This document shows positions 16,702-26,790 of a DNA stretch of 64,000 nucleotides, one piece after another; position 1 is the first letter of the stretch, and the number at the start of each line of letters is the position of its first letter. Made by a program: the position numbers and the translations under genes. The notes beneath the pieces were generated by a model. It saw nothing but the letters and a program-made list of their open reading frames with translations, was not told the origin of the DNA and made no database searches. Origin of the DNA: Candidatus Kouleothrix ribensis (GTDB taxonomy: Bacteria > Chloroflexota > Chloroflexia > Chloroflexales > Roseiflexaceae); assembly GCA_016722075.1 (NCBI GenBank), contig JADKGW010000001.1, forward strand, positions 3,720,001 to 3,784,000. The letters run 5' to 3'.

Positions 16702-18520
16702 CTACCCCAGCCGGGCCACCTCTTGCTGCAAGATCCGGCGCGCCACCGCCAGCGACGTAGCGTAGGTCGGGTCCATCTGCCAAAGTACGAGAGGTTGCGC
16801 GAGCCGAGGTTCAAACCTTTGCTATACGGCGTATCGGAGGCATAGTGCAGGAAGCCCAGGTCAGACGGCGGGCGCAAGAAGCTGACGTTCTCGTCGTGCG
16901 GGTAGCGCTCGGCAAAGGTATGCTCGTACACTGCATTGAGGTACGGGCCACCTTCCATCTCGACATCGGTGAAGAAATCGCGGTAGAGCGCATCGAGAAA
17001 GGCCGCGTTCTGCCAAAATGTGCCGCGCGACGTAACGGCCTTCTGGTTTGTCGAGCACACTGCCGTGGGCCAGGTATGGCTCGACATCGGCGGCGCTGAA
17101 GGCCGGCGCGAAGCTGTAGATATTGTCGGTATGCTCATCGTAGATCACATTCGGGATGAGCACATCGCCAATCTTGCCGTTGAGGGTGGCGGCCTTGCCA
17201 AGCACATACACGCCGCAGGCTGGCCCACGCTACGCCCGACGATCTTGAGAATGTGGTAGGCCGCCAGGCCGAGCGGGTAGTCGATGTTCAAGATCAGCGC
17301 GTTGCTCGCACGCAGCCGCTCAACGCCCTCGACCCGGATGCGCGGGTCGATGCGCGCCAGGTCGAGCTTGTTCAGCTCGATCACCTGCGCATCGACATCG
17401 ACGTAGAAGACTTGCTGGGCATGCGGTGAATGCCTGGCTCGTGCTCTTCGGCAGCGCGCTGCGCGAAGTAGGCCTGGCTGGCCGGTTCGGCCTGGTATTT
17501 CTTCTGCACGTAGTAGAAGAAGTTCTCGATCGACGACGGCACCTGCTCGGCGATGATCTTCTCGTGCTCGGCCAGCGGCCCTATAGTCGCGCTGACGGAT
17601 GAACTCCGAGCAGCTCGCTGGTGTGGCGCAGCGCAAAGCCCGAGAGCAGGTTGACCAGGCTATAGGTGTTGCTCGACACAAAATACACCGGGCGCTCGCT
17701 GGAAGCGGGTGTTAGCCAGCTCGTGCTCGATCTTTACCACCAGCGCAGCGTGGCGCGCTCATAATCCGCCGATCGAGCCGCCGAGCATGCGCACGGCGAA
17801 ACGTTTCTTCCACTCGCCGATGCGTAGCAGCCGCTCGGCCATATGGTCGCCCCAGATCGTACGCAGGCGTGCGATGTCGTCGCGCGCAAGCCCGGCCGCC
17901 GCCAGCAGCTCGGCCCGCTCGGCCTCAGGGATGTCAACATTGTCGCGCAGGCGCTCGAGTGCGCTCAGCAGGCGCCGGTCGCTCAGCAGCGTATGGATCT
18001 TGTTCACTCGATCTGGAATGCCACCAGGATGGGGATCAGATCATCGACATCAGATGGGCTGGCGACCAGCACGGCCAGCGTATCGCGCCCGTCGAAGAAC
18101 ATCTTGCGACGGCGGCCGGTGCGCTGACTGGCTGCCAGGTCAGCACATCGCCGTAGCCATGGCGCGCGAATACCTCGTGCGACTGGCCCATCAGCACCAA
18201 CCGCACCGCGTCGATACAGCCCGGCAGGCGCAGCGGTATACGTCAGCGCAGCCGGATCAGGCGCATCGGCACGCACATGGTGGTGCAGGCTTAGTTCGAA
18301 GGCGGCGTACTGCTCGGCCAGCGCCTGGATCTGGATCTCGCCGCTGCTGCGCAACGGCGAGTGGTAGGTGCGGTGAAACAGATCGAGCGGCGCGCGGACA
18401 TTGTGGTGCTTTCAGATGCATGTTGGCCTCGTACATCGGTTGGGCCAGTGATCTGCCACGTTGGGCAAACACGGTAGCCGTCGCATCACGGCCCACCCGG
18501 CAGCTATGTGTCGCACTCAT
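16702..18520 (-). pseudogene. broken gene of unknown family (about 600 aa)
   Basis: One minus-strand gene in pieces: MSATHSCRVGRDATATVFAQ at the start (ATG 18518-18520), then KMFFDGRDTLAVLVASPSDV, KIHTLLSDRRLLSALERLRD, VFYVDVDAQVIELNKLDLAR, LILNIDYPLGLAAYHILKIV, YVLGKAATLNGKIGDVLIPN, DEHTDNIYSFAPAF, TFWQNAAFLDALYRDFFTDV, EMEGGPYLNAVYEHTFAERY and a C-terminus DPTYATSLAVARRILQQEVA. The GKAATLNGKIGDVLIPN segment recalls the GKAGxLxxKxGDIxIP loop of nucleoside phosphorylase-like folds, so an enzyme of that superfamily or a DUF6909-like protein is possible. At least five frame changes. A TATACT box lies only three bases before the ATG. Confidence 0.65.
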
Positions 18521-18703
18521 CGCAGTATACCAGAGGTTGGGCCACAGCCGCGCCCGCCCCTGCGCGGCCCCTACGCGGGGCGCAGAGGCCTTACACAGCC
18601 GGGCCAGCGCTTCTATGGTATACTGGCGCGCAGCGCCTGCACAGCCACGCGCCGCCGATGATCGCCACCAATGAGGCGGCGCCAGTAATCTTACGAGGCA
18701 GCC

Positions 18704-19202
18704 ATAGCGGCGGAAAGCACCTTTGATATTGTTTCGGGGTTCGATCGCCGGGAGCTAACCAACGCCGTCGACCAGACCCAGCGCGAGGTACGCACGCGCT
18801 ACGACCTGAAAGACAGCAAGGCCGAGATCGTGCTGAGCGATAAAGACATCGCGATCACCGCCGGGGCCAGGCTGCATGTTTCGGCCGTGCGCGATATTCT
18901 CGAGACCAAGGCGCTGCGGCAAACCTCTCGCTGAAAGATCTTCCAAGTGGGGTACGCTCGAAGAGATCGGCGGCATGCGCGCGTGCGGCAGGTTGCCACG
19001 CTCCAGCAGGGCCTCCCGACGACGTGGCCAAGAAGCTCCAAAAGCTCATCCGCGACAACTTCCCGAAGGTGCAGCCGCGCATCCAGGGCGATGCGCTGCG
19101 CATCGGCAGCAAAGACCGCGACGATCTGCAGGGTGTGATCAAACTGGTCAAAGAGCATCAGGACGGTTCGCAGTGGCGCTGCAGTTTACCAATTATCGCT
19201 AG
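18704..19202 (+). pseudogene. yajQ: YajQ family nucleotide-binding protein, frameshifted and lacking ATG
   Basis: Frame pieces read FDIVSGFDRRELTNAVDQTQ, REVRTRYDLKDSKAEIVLSD, KDIAITA, then LHVSAVRDILETKALRQ, KIFQ, GTLEEIGGMRA, RQVATLQQG, AKKLQKLIRDNFPKVQPRIQ, GDALRIGSKDRDDLQGVIKL and end in LQFTNYR. This is the full order of the roughly 165-residue YajQ/DUF520 family, small proteins that bind nucleotides including cyclic di-GMP. The expected start codon reads ATA (18704-18706) after GAGG. About three frame changes (near 18870, 18930, 19020 and 19165). Followed 11 bases later by rimO in the same direction. Confidence 0.85.
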
Positions 19203-19213
19203 TGATTAGGGTT

Positions 19214-20639
19214 ATGAAGTATCATATTGTCACCCTGGGCTGCCCCAAGAACGCTGTCGATAGCGAGGGCATGGGCGGCATTCTGGCGGCCCAGGGCCAC
19301 ACCGCCGTAGCCACGCCGGGCGCGGCCTGATCTGGTGATCGTCAGCACCTGTGGCTTCATCGCCGCCGCGCTCGAAGAAACGCTGGGGTGCTGCGCGGGA
19401 TCGCCGACGCCAAGCGCCAGGGCCAGCGCCTGATCGCCGCCGGTTGCATATTGAAGGTCACGGCGCGCTGGTGCAGGCGGTGCCGGGCGTCGATGCCATT
19501 CTGAGCACGCGCGAGTGGATGAAGATTGGCGACCTGGTTGGAGACACGGCGCCAAGTGGGCAGGCGCGCGGCCAGGGCTGGGGCGACATTATCGCGCTAT
19601 CGGCCGGGCCAGCGCAGCCCGCGCGCACAGATGACACCCGCCGTCGCGCCCGCGCGCCCGGTCGTTACGGCCGATCTGGCGGTTCCAGGCGAATATGCCG
19701 ACTGGCGCACCGCGCCAATTCGCCGCCACGCCGGCGGGCCATCGACCTGCCGAAGATCTCCGACGGCTGCAACCTGCGCTGCGCGTTCTGGCACGATCCC
19801 ATCATTCAAAGGCGACATGCGCTCGAAAGCCATGGGTGCGATTCTGGGCGAGGCGCACGAGCTGGCCGCGCAGGGCGTGCAAGAGATCGTGCTGGTGGCC
19901 CAGCACCTGACCGACTACGGCCGCGATCTCGGGCTGAAGGATGGCCTGGCCACACTGCTTGACGAGCTGTGCCAGCTGCTCCCGCGCACATATGGCTGCG
20001 GCTGATGTACGCCTACCCGCACGGCATCTCCGAGCAGCTGATCGCCACAATCGCCAGCCATCCGCAGATCTGCGCCTATCTCGATATGCCGCTCCAGCAC
20101 GCGCACCCCGATACGCTACGGCGTATGCGCCGCCCGCCCGACACCGAGCGCACCAGGGCGATCGTGCGCGACCTGCGTGCGGCCATCGCCCGACATCGCT
20201 GCGCTCGACTTTTATTATGGGCTTTCCCGGCGAGACGCGCGCAGAGTTCGAGGCGCTGCTGGCATTTCTCGACGAAATGCAGCTCGACCGTGTTGGCGTG
20301 TTTCGCTACTCGCAAAAGCCGGGCACGCACGCGGCCACGCTGCCGGGCCAGGTGCGCGCGCGCGTGATCGAGCGGCGCTGGCACGAGCTGATGCAGCTAC
20401 AACAGCGCGTCTCGCTGGCGCGCAACCAGCGCTGGCAGGGGCGCACAATCACAATGCTGGTGGAAGGGCAGGGCACCTCCGGGAGACGACCGGCCGCTGC
20501 TGGTGGGGCGCTCGTTCCGCGATGCACCCGAGGTCGATGGGCGGGTGTTTGCCGGGGGAGTGCGCCGGCCGGCACATTCGTGCCGGTGCGCGTGACTCAA
20601 TCGCTCGAGTACGATCTGTGGGGCGGGGTGGCGGTGTGA
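19214..20639 (+). pseudogene. rimO: ribosomal protein S12 methylthiotransferase RimO, frameshifted
   Basis: Radical-SAM enzyme that adds a methylthio group to an Asp of ribosomal protein S12. The N-terminal UPF0004 domain starts MKYHIVTLGCPKNAVDSEGM; the radical-SAM site reads ISDGCNLRCAFW where CAFCTIP is expected. Removing one G from the TGG at about 19790 restores CAFCTIPSFKGDMRSKAMGA. Later pieces include EIVLVAQHLTDYGRDLG, RLMYAYPHGISEQLIATIAS, LDMPLQHAHPDTLRRM, GFPGETRAEFEALLAFLDEM and a TRAM domain ending in SLEYDLWGG. At least six frame changes. The TGA stop is the first unit of an octamer repeat. Confidence 0.88.
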
Positions 20640-20722
20640 CACGTTGACCGAGTGACAGAATGACTATGCGGAAGCACGCGCCTGGCCGCCATATCATCCT
20701 GTCACCGTGTCACTGGTCGTCA
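20637..20722. repeat. short inverted TGACnnnn octamer array between convergent genes
   Basis: Four plus-strand units TGACACGT, TGACCGAG, TGACAGAA, TGACTATG (20637-20668), then a spacer, then the complementary type GTCACCGT, GTCACTGG, TCGTCA to 20722. The first TGA is the rimO stop; the last TCA read on the minus strand is the stop of the BlaI-like gene. Same architecture as the large array at 45292-45779. Confidence 0.7.
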
Positions 20723-21154
20723 GTTCTCTCCAGGCCGCCACGCGCGCCTGCAGAGCCTTCTGCAGGCGGCGCAGCTCTCTCCCTCCGGGTTGCGGCGGGC
20801 CGGGTAATCGACCATATAGTCGATCGCGGTCTCGCTGTAGTCGTCCAGCAAACCGTCGAGCACCTGCTGCACCACCATCGTCACAAAATCGTCCTCGGTG
20901 ATCGCCGGGGTGTAGACATACGCCAGGCCCTCGCGGTGGCGGTTGAGCACACCCTTCTCGGCCAGCCGGCTCTGATGGTGGTCATCACCGTGGTATAGGC
21001 GATATCGCGCTGCTGCGAGAGCTTGCGGTGACCCTTCTTAACCGTGCTGCGCTCATCCTGCCAGATGATCTGCATAATATCGGTTTCGAGCGGACCAAGC
21101 ACCTTGACAAGGCCGTCCTTCGTCGGGCTGAAACGAAGCCATGTTGAGCGGCAT
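20720..21154 (-). pseudogene. BlaI/MecI-type transcriptional repressor, frameshifted
   Basis: Winged-helix regulator of about 140 residues. Starts at ATG 21152-21154 after AAAGGAG. Pieces: MPLNMASFQP, GPLETDIMQIIWQDERSTVK, KLSQQRDIAYTTVMTTI (recognition helix), then EKGVLNRHREGLAYVYTPAI and DDFVTMVVQQVLDGLLDD. This is the BlaI/MecI/CopY order: DNA-binding domain then a dimerisation helix. Two frame changes (near 21115 and 20965). In the family the repressor sits next to, and controls, a membrane protease or efflux gene; here neighbours are rimO and a polyprenyl synthase, so the target is unclear. Confidence 0.8.
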
Positions 21155-21604
21155 CGGGATCTCCTTTCAAATGGCGTGTCCGCCGATTGGCTGCAGATGC
21201 TGAACTTCGTGGATCAGTACTACGCTACCCGTTCCTGCGCCCAGATGGCCGGCGATTGTCGTGGGTGAGCGTTTGTGTGTTTATGTGCGGCCCGCGTATG
21301 TAGTGTATTAGTTTACCAACTCTATCACAAGACTGTTTGATTACTAGCCGGTTACATAAGATTACTGGAACATTACAACGTCTTGTCATACTATCAAGGG
21401 TGTTGTGGCTAAATTTTTGTCATATCCTGCAAAATACTACTATTGGATGTAGTAAATAGCATCTTTATCCTGTTCAAATAGAGATATGTGCCTGAACAAA
21501 TTAAGCCGAGGCCAACAGCGCACATAGGGCGAGTGGATGCGAGCGCAACTAGCGGCATTGCACGAGCGGTACCGGCTGTGTTTGCTAGCTTATGGAAATA
21601 AACG
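21155..21604. promoter_or_regulatory. A+T-rich divergent intergenic region with dyad
   Basis: About 450 bp between the repressor and the polyprenyl synthase, the most A+T-rich in the first 45 kb. It holds a dyad TACTAC-8-GTAGTA (21435-21440 with 21449-21454) and TATCATA-like tracts such as CTTGTCATACTATC. It could hold both promoters and an operator for the BlaI-like protein, but BlaI boxes are normally TACA/TGTA, so this is only suggestive. Confidence 0.4.
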
Positions 21605-22625
21605 ATGACTCAAACCGACATTCGTACACAGATTCAGGCCGCTATGCGTGCCGCCTTCCCAACAGCCGAGGCGCGCGTTGCGCGGTTCTACGCGATGCAG
21701 GAATACCAGCTGGGCTGGCGCGACGAGCGGCTTGGCGTGGCCAGCTACGACCCTGGCAAGCTGATACGCCCGGCTCTGACGCTGCTGGCCTGCCGGGCAG
21801 CCGGCGGCGACCCGCGCACGGCGCTGCCGCTTGCGGCCGGGATCCAGCTGATCCACGACTTTTCGCTGATCCACGACGACATTGAGGATAACAGCGACAC
21901 GCGCCGCAGCCGGCCAACCGTGTGGAAGGTGTGGGGTCTGGCGCAGGGCATCAACACCGGCGACGGCATGTATACCATCGCACACCTGGCGCTCCACCAG
22001 CTACGCGATGCCGGCGTGCCGGCCGAGCGCACACTCGAGATCATTCGCCGCTTCGACCAGACCATCCTGGCGGATCTGCGAGGGCAGTTTCTCGACCTGA
22101 GCTTCGAGGGCGACCTGACAATCGCTGCGGCCGACTACCCTGGCCATGATCAGCCGCAAGACCGCCGCGCTGATCGCGGCTGCGGCCGGGCTGGGCGCGC
22201 TGGTTGGTGGGGCCGACGCCACCAGCGCCGGCGCTATGTTCGGAATATGGCGAGAGTTCAGGGCTGGCGTTTTCCAGATTCAGGATGACGTGCTGGGGAT
22301 CTGGGGCGACCCAGAGGTTACCGGCAAGCCCTTCGCCGCCGATCTCTACCGGCGGAAGCTCAGCCCGCCGATCATCCACGCGCTCACTGCCGACGGCCCG
22401 CACGGCCAGCTGGCGCAGCTGTACGGCCAGCCCGGAGGTTGGCGACGCCGACGTGCGGCGCATCCTGGCGATCCTCGATCGAGCCGATGCGCGCGGCTAT
22501 ACCGAGGGCGTGGCCGCGCACTATCACCAGCGGGCGCTGGCCGCGCTCGACGCCACGCGCGGCGACGCCGCAGCGATCAACGGATCCGCGCGATCACCGA
22601 GCGGCTGCTTGGGCGCCGGAGTTAA
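21605..22625 (+). pseudogene. polyprenyl (geranylgeranyl/farnesyl) diphosphate synthase, frameshifted
   Basis: Chain-elongating prenyltransferase of about 335 residues that condenses isopentenyl diphosphate with an allylic diphosphate. First Asp-rich motif LIHDDIEDNSDTRR, with GKLIRPALTLLAC before it; second motif FQIQDDVLGIWGD followed by KPFAADLYRRKLSPP. Pieces after that: VRRILAILDRADARGYTEGV and a C-terminal AITERLLGRRS. Frame changes near 22140, 22435 and 22580. Product chain length cannot be predicted. Likely source of C15/C20 precursors for carotenoids, quinones or bacteriochlorophyll tails. Confidence 0.85.
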
Positions 22626-22721
22626 GGGATCTCGAGATTTCAGATCATCCCGCTGGATGGCGTATCAGAACCGCGACTTCTGCTGCGCAGAGCGGCACGA
22701 ACGAATGTTCGCCAAGCTGTG

Positions 22722-23849
22722 TTAGTGCTGCTCGTCGCTATAGGCCTGCCCAGTGTGGCGGCCATGGTTCTCGCCACGCCGCCGCAACAGCTCGCGCATG
22801 CGCTGCAGCGCCGCGATCTGCGGCTCGATCAGGCGCGCGGCCCGGCGCACGCGCCGCCACACCCGCAGGATCAATGCCAGCCCGGCTAGCCCAACCATCA
22901 GCCCAATCGCAGGTGGCGCCAGCGCTGTGTCGGGCAGTAGTGGTACCGAGCGCGCAGTATCGCGCGCCAGGCTGCGCGGCGTGGGGCCGGCGGCGGCTGG
23001 TGTGGGTTGTGCCTGGCTGGCCGGCATAGTTGCGGCCACCGCTGGGGCAGGCGACGTGCCAGGGGTAGCAGTGCCGATGAAGAATGCGATGCCCTCATCT
23101 GGCGCCACGGCAGCCACGCGGCACTACCGCCTGGGCCGGGCTAGGCACCAGCGCAGCCGCAGGCGGCATAGATTCAGCTGGCGCGGCAGGTGTGGTTGGC
23201 GCTGGCGCGGCGGTTGGCGCATGCCGCCCGCTGGGCCGGCTGGGCACGCGTCGGCGAATCTGGCGCGATCATCACCTGGATGCGCTCGGACGCCGCCGTG
23301 TTCTGCGCATCGTCCTGGGCCAGCGCCTGGAAGCCGATTACTGTGCCACGCCGTGCGCTGGCGCGCACGCGCACGGCGATCGTGATCGTTGCTAGTTGCT
23401 GCGGCTGTAACCTCAGGCCGCATATCACCGTCGCCCCGGCCGAACACTGCCCACCTGCGGCACCCAACACCTCGAGCTGCGCATCGATCGCGGCACGCAG
23501 CTCGACGGCTTGCGGCGTCGCACGATCGCCGGTTACCACCATGGTGTACTGAAATTCCTGGCCAATCGCAGCGCTCGCCACCGACGCCGAGCTGGACAGC
23601 TGAAGCGGTGGCGTACTCGGCACCTGAGTTGCCGGCGCAGCCGGAACCTGGCTGGCTTGTGCCCCATGCCGGGTGAGCGCCCGCGACCAGCAGGCCGGCC
23701 GCGACCAGCACCGCGCGGGCCGGCCGGGTGCGTTGAAGGCACAAACCAGATCGCCGCACAGCGCGTGCATGCCGCTGCGCGATCACAACAATCGGTTGTA
23801 GCACCAGCGCTGCGAGCAGAACGAAGCCACGATAGCGCGCCAGGCGCAT
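22722..23849 (-). pseudogene. secreted DUF11-like repeat protein with C-terminal membrane anchor, frameshifted
   Basis: ATG at 23847-23849 follows GGAGG. N-terminal hydrophobic signal (FVLLAALVLQPIVVIAQ) and a second one ending GLLVAGAHPAWG. The middle is a DUF11/CARDB-like beta domain: SSSASVASAAIGQEFQYTMV, VICGLRLQPQQLATITIAVR and RRGTVIGFQALAQDDAQNTA. Then a Pro/Ala/Thr-rich linker, a membrane helix (AIGLMVGLAGLALILRVWRR) and a basic cytoplasmic tail. About 370 residues if joined; frame changes near 23680 and 23120. Probably a surface protein; function unknown. Confidence 0.6.
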
Positions 23850-23896
23850 ACGACACCTCCACGGCAATATGTTGTGCAGATGGGCGGAATTGATGC

Positions 23897-23902
23897 TATA
23901 CT
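23897..23902 (+). promoter_or_regulatory. -10 box TATACT before the glycosyltransferase
   Basis: TGCTATACTATC with a weak TTGTGC (23872-23877) 19 bases upstream; the ATG at 23934 is 31 bases downstream. Confidence 0.45.
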
Positions 23903-23933
23903 ATCACGGTCGCCACAGCTACAAGATGACAGC

Positions 23934-25151
23934 ATGATGTCAACTCGTGCCACCACGCCGCTTCGCGTCGCGCTGATCAGCGCGGAGTACCCACCCCGGC
24001 CGGGCGGCGTCGGCGACTACACCCAGCAGCTGGGGCGCGCGCTGGCCGCGCGCGGGGCATACCGTGTTCGTCTTTACGATTCACGAATCACGCTTCACCA
24101 TCTATCATGTCAGTTCGCCCAGCCTCGATCCGCCATCTACGGTTGATCTGCGGCCAGCTGGCTGGGGCTGGCGCAGCTGGCGCGCGGTGCGCACCGCGCT
24201 GGCCGCCACCCGGCCCGACCTGCTCCACATCGAGTATCAAACCGGCGCCTACGGCATGCACCCGGCGATCAACCTGCTGCCCTGGCGCTTGCGGCAGTCC
24301 CAACACCGGCCGCGCGTGGTCGTCACGGCGCACGATCTGCTGCTGCCATACCTGCTGCCCAAAGCCGGCGCGCTACGCCGGTGGGTGACGCGGCGGCTGC
24401 TGCGCGCCGCCGACGCCGTGATCGTCACGAACGCCGCCGATATAGCCGCTGCAGCCGGGTACTGCGGGCCAGCCAGCCAGCCAGTGCTCATCCCGATCGG
24501 CAGCAACATCGCCGTCGCCCCCGCCGCCAGAGTATGCGCGCGAGGCCTGGCGCACGCGGCCAGGCGCCGATAGCGCGACGACGCTCGTGGCCTACTTCGG
24601 CCTGATCTCGCGCACCAAGGGGCTAGAAACGCTAATCGACGCGCTGGGCAGGCTGCCCAGCACGGTGCGGCTGCTGCTGATCGGCGGGGCCGCGACCACG
24701 GCCGAAGATCGCGCGTACGCTGCCGCGATCGAGCGCCAGATCGCCGAACGCGGGCTAGGCACGCGGGTACAGCGCACCGGCCACTGCGCGCCGGCCGAGG
24801 TGTCGGCCTACCTGCTTGCAGCCGACATCGCCGCGCTGCCGTTCAGCGATGGCGCCTCATTTCGGCGTGGCAGCCTGCTGGCCGCGCTGGCGCACGGCCT
24901 GCCGGTGATCACCACAGCGCCGGCCGGCGCACGCTGCCAGCGCGCCGGCCCGGCTCGGCGACGGCGCGAATATGTTGCTGGTGCCGGCCGGCGATGCACC
25001 AAGCCTGGCCCAGGCGATCGGCCGGCTCCAGCGTGATCCACAGCTGTGCGAGCGGCTACGCCAGGGCGGGCAGGCCCTGGCACGGCAGTTCAGCTGGGAG
25101 GCCATCGCCGAGCAGCACGACGTGCTCTATCACCAGCTGGCCCGGCGCTGA
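23934..25151 (+). pseudogene. glycosyltransferase (GT4-like), frameshifted
   Basis: About 400 residues. N-terminus MMSTRATTPLRVALISAEYP with PRPGGVGDYTQQLGRALAAR; then HTVFVFTIHESRFTIYHVSS after removing one G from the GGGG at about 24055; LLHIEYQTGAYGMHPAINLL, VVVTAHDLLLPYLLPKAG, then YFGLISRTKGLETLIDALG, LLIGG, and the donor-side AADIAALPFSDGASFRRGSL, ending in FSWEAIAEQHDVLYHQLARR. GT-B fold, sugar transfer to an unknown acceptor. Frame changes near 24055, 24525-24560 and 24950. The two ATGs at 23934 and 23937 are equally possible starts. Confidence 0.8.
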
Positions 25152-25271
25152 TTGCAACCTGTGCGCGCCGCCATTCGCTCATCGCAAGCCAGATCAACGG
25201 ATGCGCCGGGCCGGGTGGTTGAGGGCAGGTACCGGCGCTGCACAGCCGCACCCGACCGAGGAGAAGTGGGG

Positions 25272-25994
25272 ATGATTCGCTACGCGGACGCAATCTTTGC
25301 ACCGATCGATCACGACCTGGAGCTGGAGCGGATCGCTGGCGGTAATGAGACCGAGGTGTATCGCACCGACGACCGCCGCCGCCATGTGGTAAAGCTCAAG
25401 AGCGCGATGGGCGGCACCCGTGCGCAGGCGTTGGCCGATGCGCAGGCGATGCGCGCCGCCGCCGAGGAATACGCCGCCCGCCTAGGCCCGCGCCACACCA
25501 TCCCGAGCTACTATGTGCTAGCGCGCGCAAGCGACGGCCAGGTGCGCCCGCTGGTGCTTCAACCCTACCTGCACGATGGCCTGGCGCTCTACAACCTCGA
25601 CTACCACACACTCAGCGAGGGCGAGCGCGCCGAGATCGCCGCCGAGCTACGCGAGATCATCCGCCGCTCGCTGAGCTTCTACTGGCGCACCGGCAGCATG
25701 CCCGATCTGTACGGCCGCGCCAGCGGCAGCGCCACCGAGCGCGCGCACCAGAAGACACTGGCGCGGCTGCCACAGCGGCTGTGGAGCTTCGTAGTGCAGC
25801 GCAACCTGCTACGCTCACACAACTTGATGCGCACCATTACGCCCAACCCCCAGGTGCTGCTGGTCGACTACGACTTCATGCGGCGCAGCCGGCTCTACCG
25901 GCTGGTGTACTACAGCGTGCGCTGGATGCTGTTCTGGCGCGACCACCTGCTGATCATGCTCATGCGGCGGCGCGGGTTCGTACCCAGGCGCTAA
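25272..25994 (+). CDS. hypothetical protein with kinase-like N-terminus (YrbL-like)
   Basis: A 240-residue protein starting at an ATG after GAGGAGAAG; an upstream in-frame extension to 25152 is unlikely. The opening ELERIAGGNETEVYRTDDRR and HVVKLKSAMGG look like the glycine loop and the ATP-binding lysine (VVKLK) of a protein-kinase fold; VLQPYLHDGLALYNLDY could be the hinge and VLLVDYDFMRRSR the metal-binding Asp region (DYD). The catalytic loop is not evident. The nearest known type is YrbL/PhoP-reg-like kinase-fold proteins. It follows the glycosyltransferase by 120 bases, so a role in glycan work is possible. Function not proved. Confidence 0.6.
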   Translation: MIRYADAIFAPIDHDLELERIAGGNETEVYRTDDRRRHVVKLKSAMGGTRAQALADAQAMRAAAEEYAARLGPRHTIPSYYVLARASDGQVRPLVLQPYLHDGLALYNLDYHTLSEGERAEIAAELREIIRRSLSFYWRTGSMPDLYGRASGSATERAHQKTLARLPQRLWSFVVQRNLLRSHNLMRTITPNPQVLLVDYDFMRRSRLYRLVYYSVRWMLFWRDHLLIMLMRRRGFVPRR

Positions 25995-26009
25995 GCCGGC
26001 TATGCCAGC

Positions 26010-26291
26010 CTACAGCGTCAGCTTACGCTCTTTGACCATGCGCTGCTTGGTCTTCTTGAACAGCTCGTCGTAGTTCATACGGCCCATAGTGATCTCGTAT
26101 TTGTAGGCCTGCAGCATCTTGTGGATCTCGGCGTCGAGCTGCTCTTCGACCATCAGCTCGTCGGTGATAACCTGCTGGGCGGCCAGGCGCAGCTGCCCGT
26201 CGTCGCCCTTGAACAGCACCCCATCAATCTCGGCCAGCTTGTCGACCAGGTTGGCCGCCAGCCGCTCGACCTTATCGGGTGATAGTTTCAT
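26010..26291 (-). CDS. DUF507 family protein
   Basis: A 93-residue, strongly charged helical protein (MKLSPDKVERLAANLVDKLA at the start, YKYEITMGRMNYDELFKKTK near the end), which is the DUF507 pattern. Family function is not known. The ATG at 26289-26291 follows GAGGAG, so the longer frame to 26453 is rejected; that extension is made of palindromic repeat sequence. Convergent with the preceding kinase-like gene, separated by 15 bases. Confidence 0.85.
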   Translation of the reverse strand: MKLSPDKVERLAANLVDKLAEIDGVLFKGDDGQLRLAAQQVITDELMVEEQLDAEIHKMLQAYKYEITMGRMNYDELFKKTKQRMVKERKLTL

Positions 26292-26343
26292 TGAAATGCT
26301 CCTCGTTCCGTCATTCTCCAGGGCATACGCAGTCGGCGTGTTG

Positions 26344-26455
26344 GCCTGCGGCAGAGTGGCGCGGTAGGTTGCCACACACGCCACCGCGTACGCTCTGGCA
26401 TGCTCATGCTGGTAACGTGTGTTTCTTGATCTGCACGACCTACGCGGCAGCATGG
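26344..26455. repeat. MITE-like palindromic repeat, degenerate copy 2
   Basis: Left end GCCTGCGGCAGAGTGGC (26344-26360), preceded by GCAGTCGGCGTGTTG as in copies 1 and 5. Inner complementary words CACACACG and CGTGTGT, and GTAGGT with ACCTAC, suggest an old palindrome ending near CGGCAGCATGG. Lies about 50 bases before the DUF507 start. Confidence 0.45.
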
Positions 26456-26790
26456 CACGCCAAGAGCTACAGTGTATGCGCCATGCGCCGGTTCGTCAAT
26501 GGCCTGGCATACACACGTTTGTGCGCCTGGGGCTGTTTGCGCCGAAGGAAGCCTTCTGGTACACTGCCGGGCGTTTGGGCCATTAGCAGCGGGCAGTACG
26601 CCGGAGCCAGCAGGTACGGGCGGTTACCCTGACAGGCTGGTTCGATCGTGCTGTTCTTCGCTAGAGCATGCCGGTAGCATCGGTCGCAGATGCGGTTCGG
26701 CGGCACCCACACGATCGCGTACTGTGACCAGCAACGCAGGCGCTCCCGATACGCGAGGCACTCAGCGGGCAATTGGGTAAGGTAGGGCGG
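26456..26790. other. 335-bp intergenic region
   Basis: No gene called. TGGTACACT at about 26557-26565 resembles the -10 form seen at 37711 and 49304 and may start a transcript for the methyltransferase at 26791. Otherwise no repeat or RNA recognised. Confidence 0.35.

Noticed and set aside
25960..25994. tRNA T-arm-like GGGTTCGTACCC
   Set aside because: It is the end of a coding sequence and no acceptor or anticodon stems fit around it.
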